From the NCBI RefSeq assembly GCF_030503855.1, contig NZ_CP129971.1:3162001-3226000 (forward strand): DNA of 64,000 nt, read 5' to 3'. The stretch comes from Marivirga salinae (GTDB taxonomy: Bacteria; Bacteroidota; Bacteroidia; Cytophagales; Cyclobacteriaceae). Both the position numbers and the translations under genes were made by a program. Below, in pieces: positions 10,801-19,649 of the stretch (the stretch's first letter is position 1; each line of letters starts with the position of its first letter). The notes beneath the pieces were generated by a model. The model was given only the letters and a program-made list of their open reading frames with translations. It was not told the DNA's origin and made no database searches.

Positions 10801-11559
10801 TTTTTTATCTGTTATATCTAAATGATATCCTATAAACCATTCTACTTCACCACTCTCCGTTCTAGATGCAATCTTCCCTGAAGCAGTAACCCAACGCCAT
10901 GAACCATTTTTATGCTTAAATCTAATTTCAGTTTTATATTCATTAATTTCACCTGACAAATACTTTTTTGCAAGTTCCAAAGTAGATTCCCCATCATCTG
11001 GATGAGTCAAATTAATAAATGTTTCAACGGTAACAGGCTCTAGTTCTTTTAGGGTATACCCTGCAATATTAGCCCATTTTTCATTTACAATTAATTCATT
11101 TGTTTTAAGATTCCATTGCCAAATGGCAAAGTCTAATACATCAGAAACTTTTTCAATAGATCTATAAAAATCATTTTTGATTTCAAGGGATGCTAATATA
11201 AAATTACCCTCATTTTCATTAAGATTGAAAATAGAATAATGAATTGATACTTTTTCTCTCCTCAGTTCTAATTTAGTATGAAAAATTTCCTGCTGGAGTT
11301 CACCTTTATGCTTATTAAATTCTAATTCTGTAATTATAGCTTTTAAATATTCTCTGTTTTGATCATTGAGTTGATCAAGGTTTATTTCATCATTACTATT
11401 TATACAGAGTTTTCCAGCAAATTTCTTATCCAGAAATAATTGATTGTGTTGGCCTACTTTCCAAAAGCAATAGCCATCTACAGCATAATCATTGATTAAA
11501 TTGAATAATAAATGACTTTCTTTTATACAGAAATATAGTTGCTGTTTTAACCCATCCAT
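7792..11559 (-). CDS. multi-PAS sensor histidine kinase
   Basis: A 1255-residue kinase without membrane helices or signal peptide, so it is cytoplasmic. After a cryptic PAS-like N-terminus (1-125) come about seven clear PAS/PAC modules (roughly 135-255, 262-380, 385-500, 505-625, 635-760, 765-885, 895-1015), each ending in a DIT-type PAC motif. The histidine box is VSHNLRSHSANIQG (about residue 1045). The ATPase domain shows NLLNNAIKYKD, IEDNGLGIDL and GLGLFLTKNQ. The HNLRSH box is the HWE-free type common in Bacteroidota cytosolic kinases. Two PAS modules carry LOV-like FLHG motifs but lack the photoactive Cys. It overlaps the CheY-like gene by 14 bases. The signal is unknown. Confidence 0.94.
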   Translation of the reverse strand: MDGLKQQLYFCIKESHLLFNLINDYAVDGYCFWKVGQHNQLFLDKKFAGKLCINSNDEINLDQLNDQNREYLKAIITELEFNKHKGELQQEIFHTKLELRREKVSIHYSIFNLNENEGNFILASLEIKNDFYRSIEKVSDVLDFAIWQWNLKTNELIVNEKWANIAGYTLKELEPVTVETFINLTHPDDGESTLELAKKYLSGEINEYKTEIRFKHKNGSWRWVTASGKIASRTESGEVEWFIGYHLDITDKKIHEHELDTLALVPKNTLYPVLITDRNGKIIFANNSFHKMSGYLAEDIIGKNPSEFLHGPNTNEEDKISFKRKLDSGKSFIQEILNYTKSGNPYIVSCFVDPVYGNNGEIKRYISIQTDVTQERKNQEYLTNLKNTLDQIKDSIFIYDKDSLQFNYVNQGAIKTLGYSEQELLQLHPYDINPELTEESMRELAVSFEKGENSNLRLKTTHLSKNGKEIPVEVLVQYIRNESIGNHFVAIAKDISSQIATENQLKRLSLVAEKTTNLVVITDDKGRIEYVNSAFEQKTGYKLEEVLGGKPGKFLHGKETNPLHIKANRAGLKTLKPFTQEILNYSKSGKKYWVSITFNPVFNEAGELTNFIAIESDITERIQREDLLKESEERLQFVLKGSELGYWDWDANSGKMTVNDRWFEMLGYTRNDFEVSIDNWHSLVHPEDMEKLNDIMENVFPDPKKSDFYVELRAKHKKGHYIWILDRGSVVERDFKGNPSRISGMHMEITERKELENRLEIERKFLNKILNTNALNLMVLNNAGKIIFVSKGTEKILGLKKNEIEQKTYNDPIWDLYTMDGKPFPSKELPFVKVNQTQDVVKDVQLCLVWKNGTVKYLSLQGSPMSYDNGKVNEVVITILDITQRIIAQKQLDQTKNQMQSILKEMDDVVWSVSIPEYKMIYITPSIEKITGFPQSYYLENYVGNRWEERIYENDKKLLEKAYQDLDEKGSFELEYRIRSKDDRLKWVLNKGTIIKKNGKPSRLDGYITDISKRKEQENALKKYLAIVEDQNERLKNFTYIVSHNLRSHSANIQGLMYLINKKNPEIAENEYVKLLNVASDKLDDTLHHLNNVVSVVSSADEMHKINLSDAITAFSDTFENFIKESKIWFLNEVSKAVYVEAVPAFLESIITNLLNNAIKYKDPEKNDAYVRISSRKFNGIVIIEIEDNGLGIDLEKYGEKLFGMYKTFHNHKDSRGLGLFLTKNQIESMGGKIEVVSKLGIGSTFKVFLKDGNI

Positions 11560-11669
11560 TTATTAATAACATATATAAGAATATTAAAATATTCTTGATT
11601 TTTTTTTGTACTTAAAGCATTAATTTAATCTTTTTTATTTAAATTATATCATGACTAAAGAGAATTAAT

Positions 11670-12476
11670 ATGAAAAATTCGATCAATCAAATGTTTTTGA
11701 CGTTTGTATTTATTTTAACCTATAACTCTCTATTTGCTCAAGACAAACTAAGCAATAGATTAGAACAATCAACTCGCCATCATGAATGGGTGGAGATTTC
11801 TGCAGGAGATAAAACTTTAAAGGCTTTTGTTGTTTTTCCAGAAGTTTCGGAAAAAGCTAAAACCGTTATTGTGATTCATGAAAACAGAGGACTTACGGAT
11901 TGGGTAAGAAGTTTTGCAGATCAATTAGCAGAGAAAGGATTCATTGCTTTAGCACCTGATATGCTTTCTGATTTTAGTGAAGAATATTCACAAACCTCAG
12001 ATTTCCCTACTTCTGATGATGCCAGAAATGCTATTTATAATTTGGAGAGTAGTCTGGTAACTTCTTATCTAAATAATTCTTTCAATTACCTAAAAAACTT
12101 GCCTGCTGGAAATGGAGAAGTAGCAGTAGTGGGATTTTGTTGGGGCGGTTCACAATCATTCCGATATGCCACCAATAATCCAAATCTAAGTGAAGCCTTA
12201 GTTTTTTATGGAACAGGTCCTAAAGAAGCCGTAGATTATGCAAATATTGAAGCTCCTGTTTATGGTTTTTATGGTGGTAATGATCAAAGAGTAAATGCTA
12301 CTATAGAAGCTTCTAAAGAGGCCATGGAAGAGTATCAGAACATTTATGATTATGAGATATATGAAGGAGCAGGTCATGCTTATATGCGCTCTGGAGACGA
12401 TCCTAATGGATCAGAAGCAAACATTAAGGCAAGAAATGAATCATGGGAAAGGTTGATTAGAATTTTGGAGAAGTAG
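11670..12476 (+). CDS. exported dienelactone hydrolase family protein
   Basis: A 268-residue alpha/beta hydrolase of the dienelactone hydrolase family. A signal peptide (1-23, ending NSLFAQ) sends it to the periplasm. The nucleophile elbow is VVGFCWGGSQSF, with the Cys characteristic of this family. The acid is in FYGGNDQRVNA and the His is in GAGHAYMRSG. The HENRGLTDWVRSFADQLA segment is the usual oxyanion region. The substrate is not predictable from sequence. It is transcribed away from the PAS kinase gene, and its 3' end faces the palindrome-rich gap shared with the M16 peptidase. Confidence 0.9.
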   Translation: MKNSINQMFLTFVFILTYNSLFAQDKLSNRLEQSTRHHEWVEISAGDKTLKAFVVFPEVSEKAKTVIVIHENRGLTDWVRSFADQLAEKGFIALAPDMLSDFSEEYSQTSDFPTSDDARNAIYNLESSLVTSYLNNSFNYLKNLPAGNGEVAVVGFCWGGSQSFRYATNNPNLSEALVFYGTGPKEAVDYANIEAPVYGFYGGNDQRVNATIEASKEAMEEYQNIYDYEIYEGAGHAYMRSGDDPNGSEANIKARNESWERLIRILEK

Positions 12477-12503
12477 TTCTGCACTTATCCATGCTTTTTG
12501 TGT

Positions 12504-13135
12504 TTTAGATAATTGAAACTTCGTTTCAATAAGGCAAGATTCCTTTCTTCAAAGGAATAACCTGTCCCGTATTTTAATCGGGAACGATCTAATCTAAGAG
12601 ATTCCTTAATTGTAATAAAATCAAGCTATATTTAAAATGATGATGTAAAAATTTTACTTAATAAGGTAATTCCGTGCGTCATTCCTTTGAAGAAAGGAAT
12701 CTATTGATTTTAACCTTTGGTTAAAATTTCAAAAGGCAAGAAATAAAACAGGCTGAAATTACCATATATTTATAAAATTATACCTAAAAGATAATTGAAA
12801 CTTCGTTTCAATATGACCAGTTACCTGTTTTCACAGGGATAGCTTGTCCCGTATTTTAATCGGGAACAATCATTTCACACTGAATCAATTAAAATAGAGT
12901 AGTTAATAGAAGAAATGAAGGCCAATTTTGCTGCTTTCTCAGCTCGAGCCGTCATCCTCACGAAGGTGGGGATCTTTTGATTTTAATCTCTGATTAAAAT
13001 ACCCACTGATAAGGATTTCTACTTTGGCAGATTTAACACCAACGATAAAAACAGAGTGTGCTTAGGCTTTCAGGCAATTGAAACTTCGTTTCAATAGGTC
13101 AAGATTCCTTTCTTCAAAGGAATGACGTTCTAATC
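12504..13135. repeat. cluster of short palindromic intergenic repeats
   Basis: No gene lies between 12477 and 13250. The gap is packed with short inverted repeats. Type A (AATTGAAACTTCGTTTCAAT) occurs exactly three times, at 12511-12530, 12793-12812 and 13076-13095. Type B (ATTCCTTTCTTCAAAGGAAT) is at 12539-12558 and 13104-13123, and inverted at 12681-12700. Type C (GTCCCG, 8-base loop, CGGGAAC) is at 12563-12585 and 12845-12866. Type D (ATTTTAAYC...GRTTAAAAT) is at 12707-12727 and 12980-13000. A, B and C follow each other in the same order, which suggests a composite repeat unit in several copies. Further B and D copies lie near 16.25 kb. Function unknown. Confidence 0.85.
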
Positions 13136-13197
13136 TAATTTAGTGCTTAAAGGCAATATCACTTATTTAAAAAACTTTAAAGAATTTTAAAAACAAA

Positions 13198-13228
13198 AAA
13201 AGGCTGGAATAAATCATCCCAGCCTTTT
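13198..13228 (-). terminator. rho-independent terminator after the M16 peptidase gene
   Basis: An AAAGGCTGG/CCAGCCTTT stem with a short AT-rich loop, followed on the minus strand by a run of seven T. It sits 23 bases past the stop of the M16 peptidase. Confidence 0.85.
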
Positions 13229-13250
13229 AAACATCCATCTATTTAATCAA

Positions 13251-16106
13251 TTACATGGCTTCTATTTTATTATCAACAGGATTACCATCCTCATCAACCT
13301 TCACAACTTCCTTTATATTGAGCGCTTTTACTCCTTCCAATTGAGTTTCTGCATCACCCACAATGATATAATTCATCTGATCAACATTCATATATTGATC
13401 CATGATTTTCTTCATATCCTCAACAGTATATTCTTTTAATTCTTCTTGATTTTGCTTTATAAAATCTTTAGCCAAACCATAAGAAGAAATTTGCTGTAAA
13501 ACATTTAACTTTTGTCCTAAAGTCTCATACTCTCTAGCTTCTTTTCGGATTAACGCAGTTCTTGCTTTTTCTAATTCAGCTGAATCATAATTCTGCTTAT
13601 AATCTTCTATTACTTCTTTAAAAGTAGCAACTGATTGTGGAGTTGTATTAGTTTTCACACTAGAATAAGCCGTAAAAGGTGCCTTTTGAGTGCTTGAACT
13701 TAAATATGAATAAGCTCCATAGGTATAGCCTTTTTCCTCTCTTAATACTTGAAAAAGCTTTCCTCCTGAATTTCCACCTAACCCATAATTAGCTACAGTT
13801 AATGGGTAATAATCCGGGTGACTTCTTTCCACAGCCAATCTCTGCATTCTGATAACAGATTGCTTAGCATTAGGGAAACTAGCAAAATAGATTTTGCCTT
13901 TTTCATCTACACCTTTCATTTCGTATTCAGGGAAAGTTACTTCCTTAGCAGCCCATTTTTCATTCAATCCTGAAAGCGCATTTTTAACTTGATCTTGCGT
14001 TACACTTCCAGCAATTTGCATGCTTGCCACACTTGGAGAGAAGTTTTTCTCATAGTAAGCTTTCAAATCATCTATTGTGATAGATTCTACTGATTCTTCA
14101 GTACCACTTAATGGCTTAGCAAATATATGATCTTCACCATAAGTTATTTTATTGGCTACCGTTCCAGCAATAGCATCTGGATTAGCATTTCTTTGTTTGA
14201 TATTATTGATTTGAGCTTTTTGTAATCTGTCAAATTCGTCAACATCCCAACGAGGCTCTAGCATCATTTCTTCGATAATTGCCACTGTTTCATCAAAATA
14301 ACGAGCCAAGCAATTACCATAAATAACGATTTCCTCATTTCCTGTGTACATTCCAATATTGGCACCAATTTGACCAATTGCATCTTCTAATTCTTCAGGA
14401 GTTTTATTTTTAGTTCCTTCCTGCATGATATCAGTAAATAAATTAGCAACACCTGGTTTGTTAGGATCGTCTAATAATCCACCACCTTTTAATCTGATGC
14501 TGAAATTTACTAATGGCAATTCATCATTTTGAATACCTAAGATTTCCATACCATTTGCCAATTTAGCTTCATAAATGTTTGGAGGCGTAATTAAAGGCAT
14601 TTCACCTAATGCTGGCTCTTTGCTTCTATCAATTTCACTAGGCGTTTTTTCGTACTCAGCATCTTTGTCTAAATCTGTCATTGTTGCCTCATCCATTGGC
14701 TTAACTTCTTCTATTTTAACAGTTGCTTTTTCTGAACCCTCTACAATTAAATCTAATTGATCTTTAGGAACAAAACTTGTGATAACTGCAGGCTTATCTT
14801 TGATGTATTCGTTAAAAACACGCATTACATCTTCTTTCTCAACAGCTAAAATCTTGTTGATATCTTCCGTTATATACCCAGGATCGCCTTTAAATTCATT
14901 GTAATTACTCAACTGAAAAGCTTTTCCTAAAACACTTGAAATACCATTATAAAAATTGGTTTCTTGTTTTGCTTTGATTCTTTGTAAATCTTTTTCAGAA
15001 AAACCGTCTTTTTCGAATTCAACTAAGGCTTCTTGAACTGCTGCATAAACTGAATCTAAGTCTACACCATCTTTAGCACGAATACCAATATTGAATTCAC
15101 CTGCTAGCTCACTTGAATTATTATAAGCAAATACGCTTGGGGCATATTCTGTTTCTTCTACTAATTTTTTGTATAAAACAGCCCTTTTACCTTGGCTTAA
15201 AATCTCTGCTAAAGCCGATAATGCCCAAGAATCTGGATGATATTGCTCCACAGTAGGGAATACTAATCTTAAATCAGGAACTTTAGCATAGTCATCTTCA
15301 TGGTAAAGCTTTTTGGTTTCCTCTAAAACTACTGGTTTTGGAGACATAACCTCATCATTTCCTCTTGATTCAATTTCACCAAAGTATTTTTCAATCCAAG
15401 CTTTCACTTGCTCTTTATCATAATCACCAGCTACCACTATAGTAGCATTATTTGGACCATACCAGTTATTGTAAAATTCCTTTACATCACCTAAAGTCGC
15501 TGCTTGCAAATCTTCTAATTCACCAATTACTTCCCAGTTATAAGGATGTCCTTCAGGATATAAAGCTTTTTTAATTACATAGCTTCTATGTCCGTATGGC
15601 TGGTTATCTACTCTTTGTCTTTTTTCATTCTGCACAACAGGCTTTTCATCTTCTAAATCTTTTTTGGTTACTGCATTAATGAAAAATCCCATTCTATCCG
15701 CTTCCATCCAAAGAATTCTTTCCAAGGCATCTTTAGGAACTACTTCATAATAAACTGTACCATCAGTCCAAGTACCGCCATTAAAAGTACCTCCTAAATC
15801 ATTAATATTCTTAAAAAATGCTCCTTCTTCAACATTCTCTGATTTTTGGAACAACATATGCTCAAAAAAGTGAGCAAAACCAGTTCTGCCCGGCTTTTCA
15901 CGACTTGAGCCTACATGCATTTGTATAGCTACTGCAGCAATGGGATCTGATTTGTCCTCGTGAAGTACCACTTCCAAACCATTTGGAAGAACATATTTTT
16001 CATAATCAATGGACAATTCTGCTTTATCCTCCGATTTTTCGCTTGGTTGACAAGCAGCCATTATACCAATAAAAAGTATTAATGACCAAGTTGATAATTT
16101 TCTCAT
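13251..16106 (-). CDS. M16 family zinc peptidase lipoprotein, two-module
   Basis: A 951-residue pitrilysin/processing-peptidase-like protein. The N-terminus is a lipoprotein signal with lipobox Cys19 (FIGIMAAC), so it is membrane-attached in the envelope. The first M16 module has the inverted zinc motif HFFEH (residues 79-83) and the downstream Glu in the ALYPEGHPYNWEVIGE region. The second M16 module (about 515-935) lacks the HxxEH motif and carries the substrate-clamp RxxxY-type segment near LREEKGYTYGAYSYL. This is the normal active-plus-inactive arrangement of fused bacterial M16 enzymes, which degrade peptides in an enclosed chamber. It has its own terminator and a divergent-free promoter gap upstream. 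Confidence 0.94.
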   Translation of the reverse strand: MRKLSTWSLILFIGIMAACQPSEKSEDKAELSIDYEKYVLPNGLEVVLHEDKSDPIAAVAIQMHVGSSREKPGRTGFAHFFEHMLFQKSENVEEGAFFKNINDLGGTFNGGTWTDGTVYYEVVPKDALERILWMEADRMGFFINAVTKKDLEDEKPVVQNEKRQRVDNQPYGHRSYVIKKALYPEGHPYNWEVIGELEDLQAATLGDVKEFYNNWYGPNNATIVVAGDYDKEQVKAWIEKYFGEIESRGNDEVMSPKPVVLEETKKLYHEDDYAKVPDLRLVFPTVEQYHPDSWALSALAEILSQGKRAVLYKKLVEETEYAPSVFAYNNSSELAGEFNIGIRAKDGVDLDSVYAAVQEALVEFEKDGFSEKDLQRIKAKQETNFYNGISSVLGKAFQLSNYNEFKGDPGYITEDINKILAVEKEDVMRVFNEYIKDKPAVITSFVPKDQLDLIVEGSEKATVKIEEVKPMDEATMTDLDKDAEYEKTPSEIDRSKEPALGEMPLITPPNIYEAKLANGMEILGIQNDELPLVNFSIRLKGGGLLDDPNKPGVANLFTDIMQEGTKNKTPEELEDAIGQIGANIGMYTGNEEIVIYGNCLARYFDETVAIIEEMMLEPRWDVDEFDRLQKAQINNIKQRNANPDAIAGTVANKITYGEDHIFAKPLSGTEESVESITIDDLKAYYEKNFSPSVASMQIAGSVTQDQVKNALSGLNEKWAAKEVTFPEYEMKGVDEKGKIYFASFPNAKQSVIRMQRLAVERSHPDYYPLTVANYGLGGNSGGKLFQVLREEKGYTYGAYSYLSSSTQKAPFTAYSSVKTNTTPQSVATFKEVIEDYKQNYDSAELEKARTALIRKEAREYETLGQKLNVLQQISSYGLAKDFIKQNQEELKEYTVEDMKKIMDQYMNVDQMNYIIVGDAETQLEGVKALNIKEVVKVDEDGNPVDNKIEAM

Positions 16107-16245
16107 ATTTTGTATACAATTTAATTTGGTAGATAAGAAAGTTAATTTTTGAATAATAAGCGAATTGATAGTATATCAACGGAAAAGAAAACGGTTAAAT
16201 GGTAGCAGACTTGTAATGGTATTAACTTTCGCATCGGTAATAGAT

Positions 16246-16292
16246 ATTTTAATCTTCGATTAAAATCATTAGATCCCTTCCTTCAAAGGGAT
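16246..16292. repeat. type D plus type B palindromes
   Basis: The gap between the M16 and patatin genes holds another pair of the palindromes seen at 12.5-13.1 kb. A D-type (ATTTTAATCTTCGATTAAAAT) is at 16246-16266 and a G/C-shifted B-type (ATCCCTTCCTTCAAAGGGAT) at 16273-16292. The stem change in the B copy is compensatory (CC opposite GG), which points to selection or mutual conversion of the arms. Confidence 0.75.
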
Positions 16293-16351
16293 GACGATTT
16301 GAACAAGCTTTTTCAGGTAATTGAAATATTACTATCTACTCTTATGGCAAA

Positions 16352-17134
16352 TTAAACAGGTTTAGAAAGCTCCTTTAAGGGGTGATCTTCGGCTAGCTTA
16401 GAGAAGGTGTTTTTAGCGCTTTGATAGCCTATTTCATAGATTTCTTTAGCCTTAGAAATAGAAAATACTTTATAACTCGACAACTCCTCCGGCTCAATAA
16501 AAATATCACATAATTTAGCCTGTTCTTTGGTTTGATAGTTTATGATCATCAACATGGTTCTTTCCAACATATCCTTCATATTGGTGTTTTGGTTTGAAAT
16601 CCCAACAGGATTGCAATTAACCCCAATGGTAAAATCAACATGCGATTTTAGTAAATTGACTGGGAGGTTATTCGTAATTCCACCATCTACAAAAGAGTCT
16701 TCCCCTATCGTAATCGGTTTAAAAATAACCGGAATGCTGGCAGAAGCCAATAGAGGTCTAATCAATTCACCAGATTCAAAATTCACATTTTCACCTTTAG
16801 TATAATTGGTGGTAGAAACTATCAAAGGAATTTTAAAATCACTGAAGGAATCTTCAGGGAAATATTCTAGCAATAAACCTGAAATTTTCTCTAAGTTAAC
16901 CAAGCCTGACCAAGACATAGCCGGTCTGAAGAACTTCAAGAAATTAATATCAGAAATAATTTCTAAGGTTCTTTTGGGCTCGTAGCCAGCTGCCAAAAAT
17001 GCACCTGCTATGGCACCAGCACTTGTGCCGGAGATCATATCAGGACGTATATTTTGCTCATACATATATTGAGCCACACCCAAATGAGCAAATCCTCTTG
17101 CTCCTCCCCCGGAAAGTGCTAATCCTATTTTCAT
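16352..17134 (-). CDS. patatin-like phospholipase
   Basis: A 260-residue cytoplasmic patatin-family lipid acyl hydrolase. It has the oxyanion loop LSGGGARGFAHLG (residues 7-19), the nucleophile motif GTSAG (Ser38) and the catalytic dyad Asp in FVDGGITNNLPV. Length and layout match the small RssA/YlbK-type bacterial patatins. The substrate is probably a phospholipid or lysophospholipid. The MBL hydrolase lies 42 bases upstream on the same strand and the two may be co-transcribed. Confidence 0.93.
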   Translation of the reverse strand: MKIGLALSGGGARGFAHLGVAQYMYEQNIRPDMISGTSAGAIAGAFLAAGYEPKRTLEIISDINFLKFFRPAMSWSGLVNLEKISGLLLEYFPEDSFSDFKIPLIVSTTNYTKGENVNFESGELIRPLLASASIPVIFKPITIGEDSFVDGGITNNLPVNLLKSHVDFTIGVNCNPVGISNQNTNMKDMLERTMLMIINYQTKEQAKLCDIFIEPEELSSYKVFSISKAKEIYEIGYQSAKNTFSKLAEDHPLKELSKPV

Positions 17135-17176
17135 CTTTTTCTATTATTTTTTATGAAGCACACTTCATCCAAGGGA

Positions 17177-18025
17177 TCATAAAACCTCTGATAACTTGAA
17201 TGTTTGATCTAAACGCACGCCTTTTTCAGTATGCTTCACAGTACAACATTCATTTTCAGCATCATGTTCTAAAAATATGATATATTCATTATCAGCTGCT
17301 TCTTTTAAGAATTTCTCTTTCTCATCCAAAGTTAAAAGTGGTCGAGTATCATAACCCATCACGTAAGGTAACGGAATATGCCCAACTGAGGGTAATAAAT
17401 CAGCTGCAAAGACAATGGTTTTATCTTTATATTTTATTTTGGGCACCATTTGTTTATCCGTATGGCCATCAGCATACAAAATATCGAATTGGGAAAAAGG
17501 AGATGGTTTACCTTTATCCGCAAAGTGTAAATGACCACTTTCCTGCATGGGCATAATATTTTCCGTTAGAAAACTCGCTTTTTCCCTTGCATTGGGTTCT
17601 GTAGCCCATTTCCAATGATCTTGATTAGACCAATATTTAGCATTTATAAATTCTATGTCCAATTTGGTACGCTCATCATCCTGCCATTTTACGCCACCAC
17701 CGCAATGGTCGAAATGAAGATGAGTCAGAAACATATCGGTTACATCATCTTTAGAGAATCCAGCCTTTTTTAGTGAGCCATCTAAGCTTGCATCTCCATG
17801 CAAATAAAAGTGACTAAAGAACTTTTCATTTTGCTTATCTCCTATTCCATTGTCAATTAATATTAATTGATCACCATCTTCAATGGCCATGCATCGCATA
17901 GCCCAGGTGCACATATTATTTTCATCTGCAGGGTTTGTTCTTGACCATAAAGATTTAGGCACTACCCCAAACATGGCGCCACCATCTAACTTAAAAAATC
18001 CGGTTTCTATAATATGTAAATTCAT
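17177..18025 (-). CDS. MBL-fold metallohydrolase
   Basis: A 282-residue metallo-beta-lactamase-fold hydrolase. The metal motif HLHFDHCGG is at about residues 104-112, with further ligands in the YADGHTDKQMVP and VFAADLLPSVGHI segments. The N-terminal FKLDGGAMFGVVPKSLW stretch and overall pattern resemble the lactonase-like/glyoxalase II-like branch. There is no signal peptide. The reaction is unknown; hydrolysis of a lactone or thioester is typical of the group. It sits between accA (upstream, separated by a terminator) and the patatin gene. Confidence 0.9.
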   Translation of the reverse strand: MNLHIIETGFFKLDGGAMFGVVPKSLWSRTNPADENNMCTWAMRCMAIEDGDQLILIDNGIGDKQNEKFFSHFYLHGDASLDGSLKKAGFSKDDVTDMFLTHLHFDHCGGGVKWQDDERTKLDIEFINAKYWSNQDHWKWATEPNAREKASFLTENIMPMQESGHLHFADKGKPSPFSQFDILYADGHTDKQMVPKIKYKDKTIVFAADLLPSVGHIPLPYVMGYDTRPLLTLDEKEKFLKEAADNEYIIFLEHDAENECCTVKHTEKGVRLDQTFKLSEVL

Positions 18026-18062
18026 AATAGACTTCTGTTTTTTGAAATTTGAAGTTATAAAA

Positions 18063-18110
18063 AAAATGGCTTTTAAAAATGTAAAAGATCACATTCTTAA
18101 AAGCCATTTT
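18063..18110 (-). terminator. terminator hairpin after accA
   Basis: Inverted repeat with 14-base arms (AAAATGGCTTTTAA at 18063-18076 and its complement at 18097-18110). On the minus strand T-rich sequence follows. It lies 19 bases beyond the accA stop and 38 bases before the MBL start. Confidence 0.8.
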
Positions 18111-18128
18111 ATAAGTGGTAATTAGTGA

Positions 18129-19073
18129 TTATTTAACAACCCCCATCCCACTAAACTTTTCAATTCTTTCTTCTATTCTTTTCTCTACTGATTTTTTATC
18201 TAAAGCTTTGAAGTTCTTCAAAATAGTCTTTTTCACTTCTTCCGCAACAGCCTTTAAATTGGTATGTGCGCCACCCAAAGGTTCTGGAATTATGCCATCA
18301 ATCAATTTATTTTTCAGCATATCCGGAGCAGTTAATTTTAAAGCTTCAGCTGCTTGCTCTTTATAATCCCAACTTCTCCATAAAATGGAAGAACATGACT
18401 CTGGTGAGATTACGCTATACCAAGTGTTTTCCAACATCAATACCTTATCTCCGATTGCAATACCTAAAGCTCCACCAGAAGCGCCTTCACCTATGATGAT
18501 ACAAATAACCGGAACTTTCAGCATAAACATCTCCTTCAGGTTTCTAGCAATGGCTTCACCTTGTCCTCTTTCTTCTGCTTCTAATCCAGGAAATGCACCG
18601 GGAGTATCAATTAAAGTAACGATGGGCTTATTGAACTTTTCAGCCATTTTCATTAACCTTAAAGCTTTTCTATAGCCTTCCGGATTAGCCATTCCAAAAT
18701 TTCGTTCTTGTCGCTGCTTAGTATTTCTACCTTTTTGCTGACCGATAAACATAAAGGTTTGATCATCAACAGAACCGAAACCGCCCACCATAGCTCTATC
18801 GTCCTTCACTGTTCTATCACCATGCAATTCAACAAAATCATCGGTAATTTCATAAATGTAATCCAATGTGTACGGCCTGTCGGGATGACGAGAAAGCTGT
18901 ACCCTTTGCCATCGGGTTAGATTTTGAAAAGTCTCTTTCTTTAAGGACACAATTTTATTTTCAAGTTTTTTAATGGCATCAGATATATCTACATCGCTTT
19001 CTTCGGCTAATGTTTTCATCCCTGCCAATTTATTTTCTAATTCAACTATAGGTTGTTCGAATTCCAAAAGCAT
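18129..19073 (-). CDS. accA: acetyl-CoA carboxylase carboxyltransferase subunit alpha
   Basis: A 314-residue AccA of normal length. It makes malonyl-CoA for fatty acid synthesis, together with AccD and biotinyl-AccB; those are not in the window. Residues 1-60 are the coiled N-terminal hairpin. Family blocks include [62 protein letters not shown] and the [13 protein letters not shown] block with the oxyanion-hole glycines. A terminator closes the gene downstream, and the upstream side opens onto the tRNA-Asp region. Confidence 0.97.
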   Translation of the reverse strand: MLLEFEQPIVELENKLAGMKTLAEESDVDISDAIKKLENKIVSLKKETFQNLTRWQRVQLSRHPDRPYTLDYIYEITDDFVELHGDRTVKDDRAMVGGFGSVDDQTFMFIGQQKGRNTKQRQERNFGMANPEGYRKALRLMKMAEKFNKPIVTLIDTPGAFPGLEAEERGQGEAIARNLKEMFMLKVPVICIIIGEGASGGALGIAIGDKVLMLENTWYSVISPESCSSILWRSWDYKEQAAEALKLTAPDMLKNKLIDGIIPEPLGGAHTNLKAVAEEVKKTILKNFKALDKKSVEKRIEERIEKFSGMGVVK

Positions 19074-19380
19074 TGTTTTATGTATTTTAAAAACGTAAAA
19101 TTAATATTTATTCTGGAAGCTTCATGAAATTTAGACAATTTCGCTAAATCTTCCCTAAGGAACAAAGATAATAACAAACAAGCAAAACTAACTGAAAAGG
19201 ACATAAACAAAAAAAGCCTTCTTAAAAAGTAGGTTATAAAGCTTAGCTGAAATGTTACTCACATCAAAGGTTATTGATTTCACGAATATCTTTGGCTGGC
19301 TATTGAAACCTTATGAGATGACTTTGATAAAGCATTTGGTGTGAATTTGCCAACAATAATGAATGTTAACAACCTTAAAT

Positions 19381-19436
19381 TTTAACCACAACAGAGACAA
19401 AAGAACACAAAGAAAAATAACCAAGGTTATTTTTTA
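19381..19436. repeat. copy of a CCACA...AATAACC-AA-GGTTATT interspersed repeat
   Basis: Contains an accacaacagagacaaaag block, then agaacacaaag, then the small hairpin AATAACC-AA-GGTTATT followed by T. Near-identical copies occur at 22636-22690 and, inverted, at 37010-37080. Partial copies are at 36851-36885 and near 54144-54200. The 19200-19480 stretch around it otherwise holds only degenerate tRNA-terminator-like hairpins (for example near 19212-19245) and no gene. Confidence 0.7.
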
Positions 19437-19489
19437 TAACTATAGTATAGATGTAAACAAAAAAAGCGTACTTAAAAAGTAAGTTTTTA

Positions 19490-19579
19490 GCGGTCTGGAC
19501 AGCCTGTCCCGAGAATCGGGAAGACTCGAACTCGCGACCTTCCCGAGAAAGTCGGGACATTCTAACCAACTGAACTACC
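19490..19579 (-). pseudogene. tRNA-Asp-like copy A, disrupted
   Basis: On the minus strand it keeps the D arm (GGTAGTTCAGTTGGTTAGAA) and T arm (GTCGCGAGTTCGAGTCT) of the nearby tRNA-Asp. The anticodon arm is replaced by a TCCCG/CGGGA hairpin with loop ACTTTCT (C instead of U at position 33). About 22 bases forming a TCCCGATTCTCGGGA hairpin are inserted between the T arm and the 3' acceptor strand. The 5' acceptor strand is lost (ACAAAGG instead of GGTCCGG), so no acceptor stem can form. Confidence 0.8.
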
Positions 19580-19612
19580 TTTGTTTTTTACTAGCCGTTA
19601 AAAAGCGTAAAT

Positions 19613-19645
19613 AAAAAAAGCCCTTAGAAATTAATCTAAGGGCTT
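19613..19645 (-). terminator. terminator hairpin after tRNA-like copy B
   Basis: AAGCCCTTAG/CTAAGGGCTT stem followed on the minus strand by seven T. It is the same terminator as the one following the intact tRNA-Asp at 20325-20358. Slightly decayed copies sit at 19891-19921 and 20167-20198. Confidence 0.8.
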
Positions 19646-19649
19646 GTAA

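Noticed and set aside
12504..13135. possible CRISPR array
   Set aside because: Repeats are short palindromes of several kinds with irregular spacing and no equal spacers; no cas genes in view.
19375..19569. 64-residue minus-strand open frame reading SREGREFESSRFSG
   Set aside because: It is a chance translation through tRNA-like copy A and its flank; such frames are typical artefacts of tRNA sequence.
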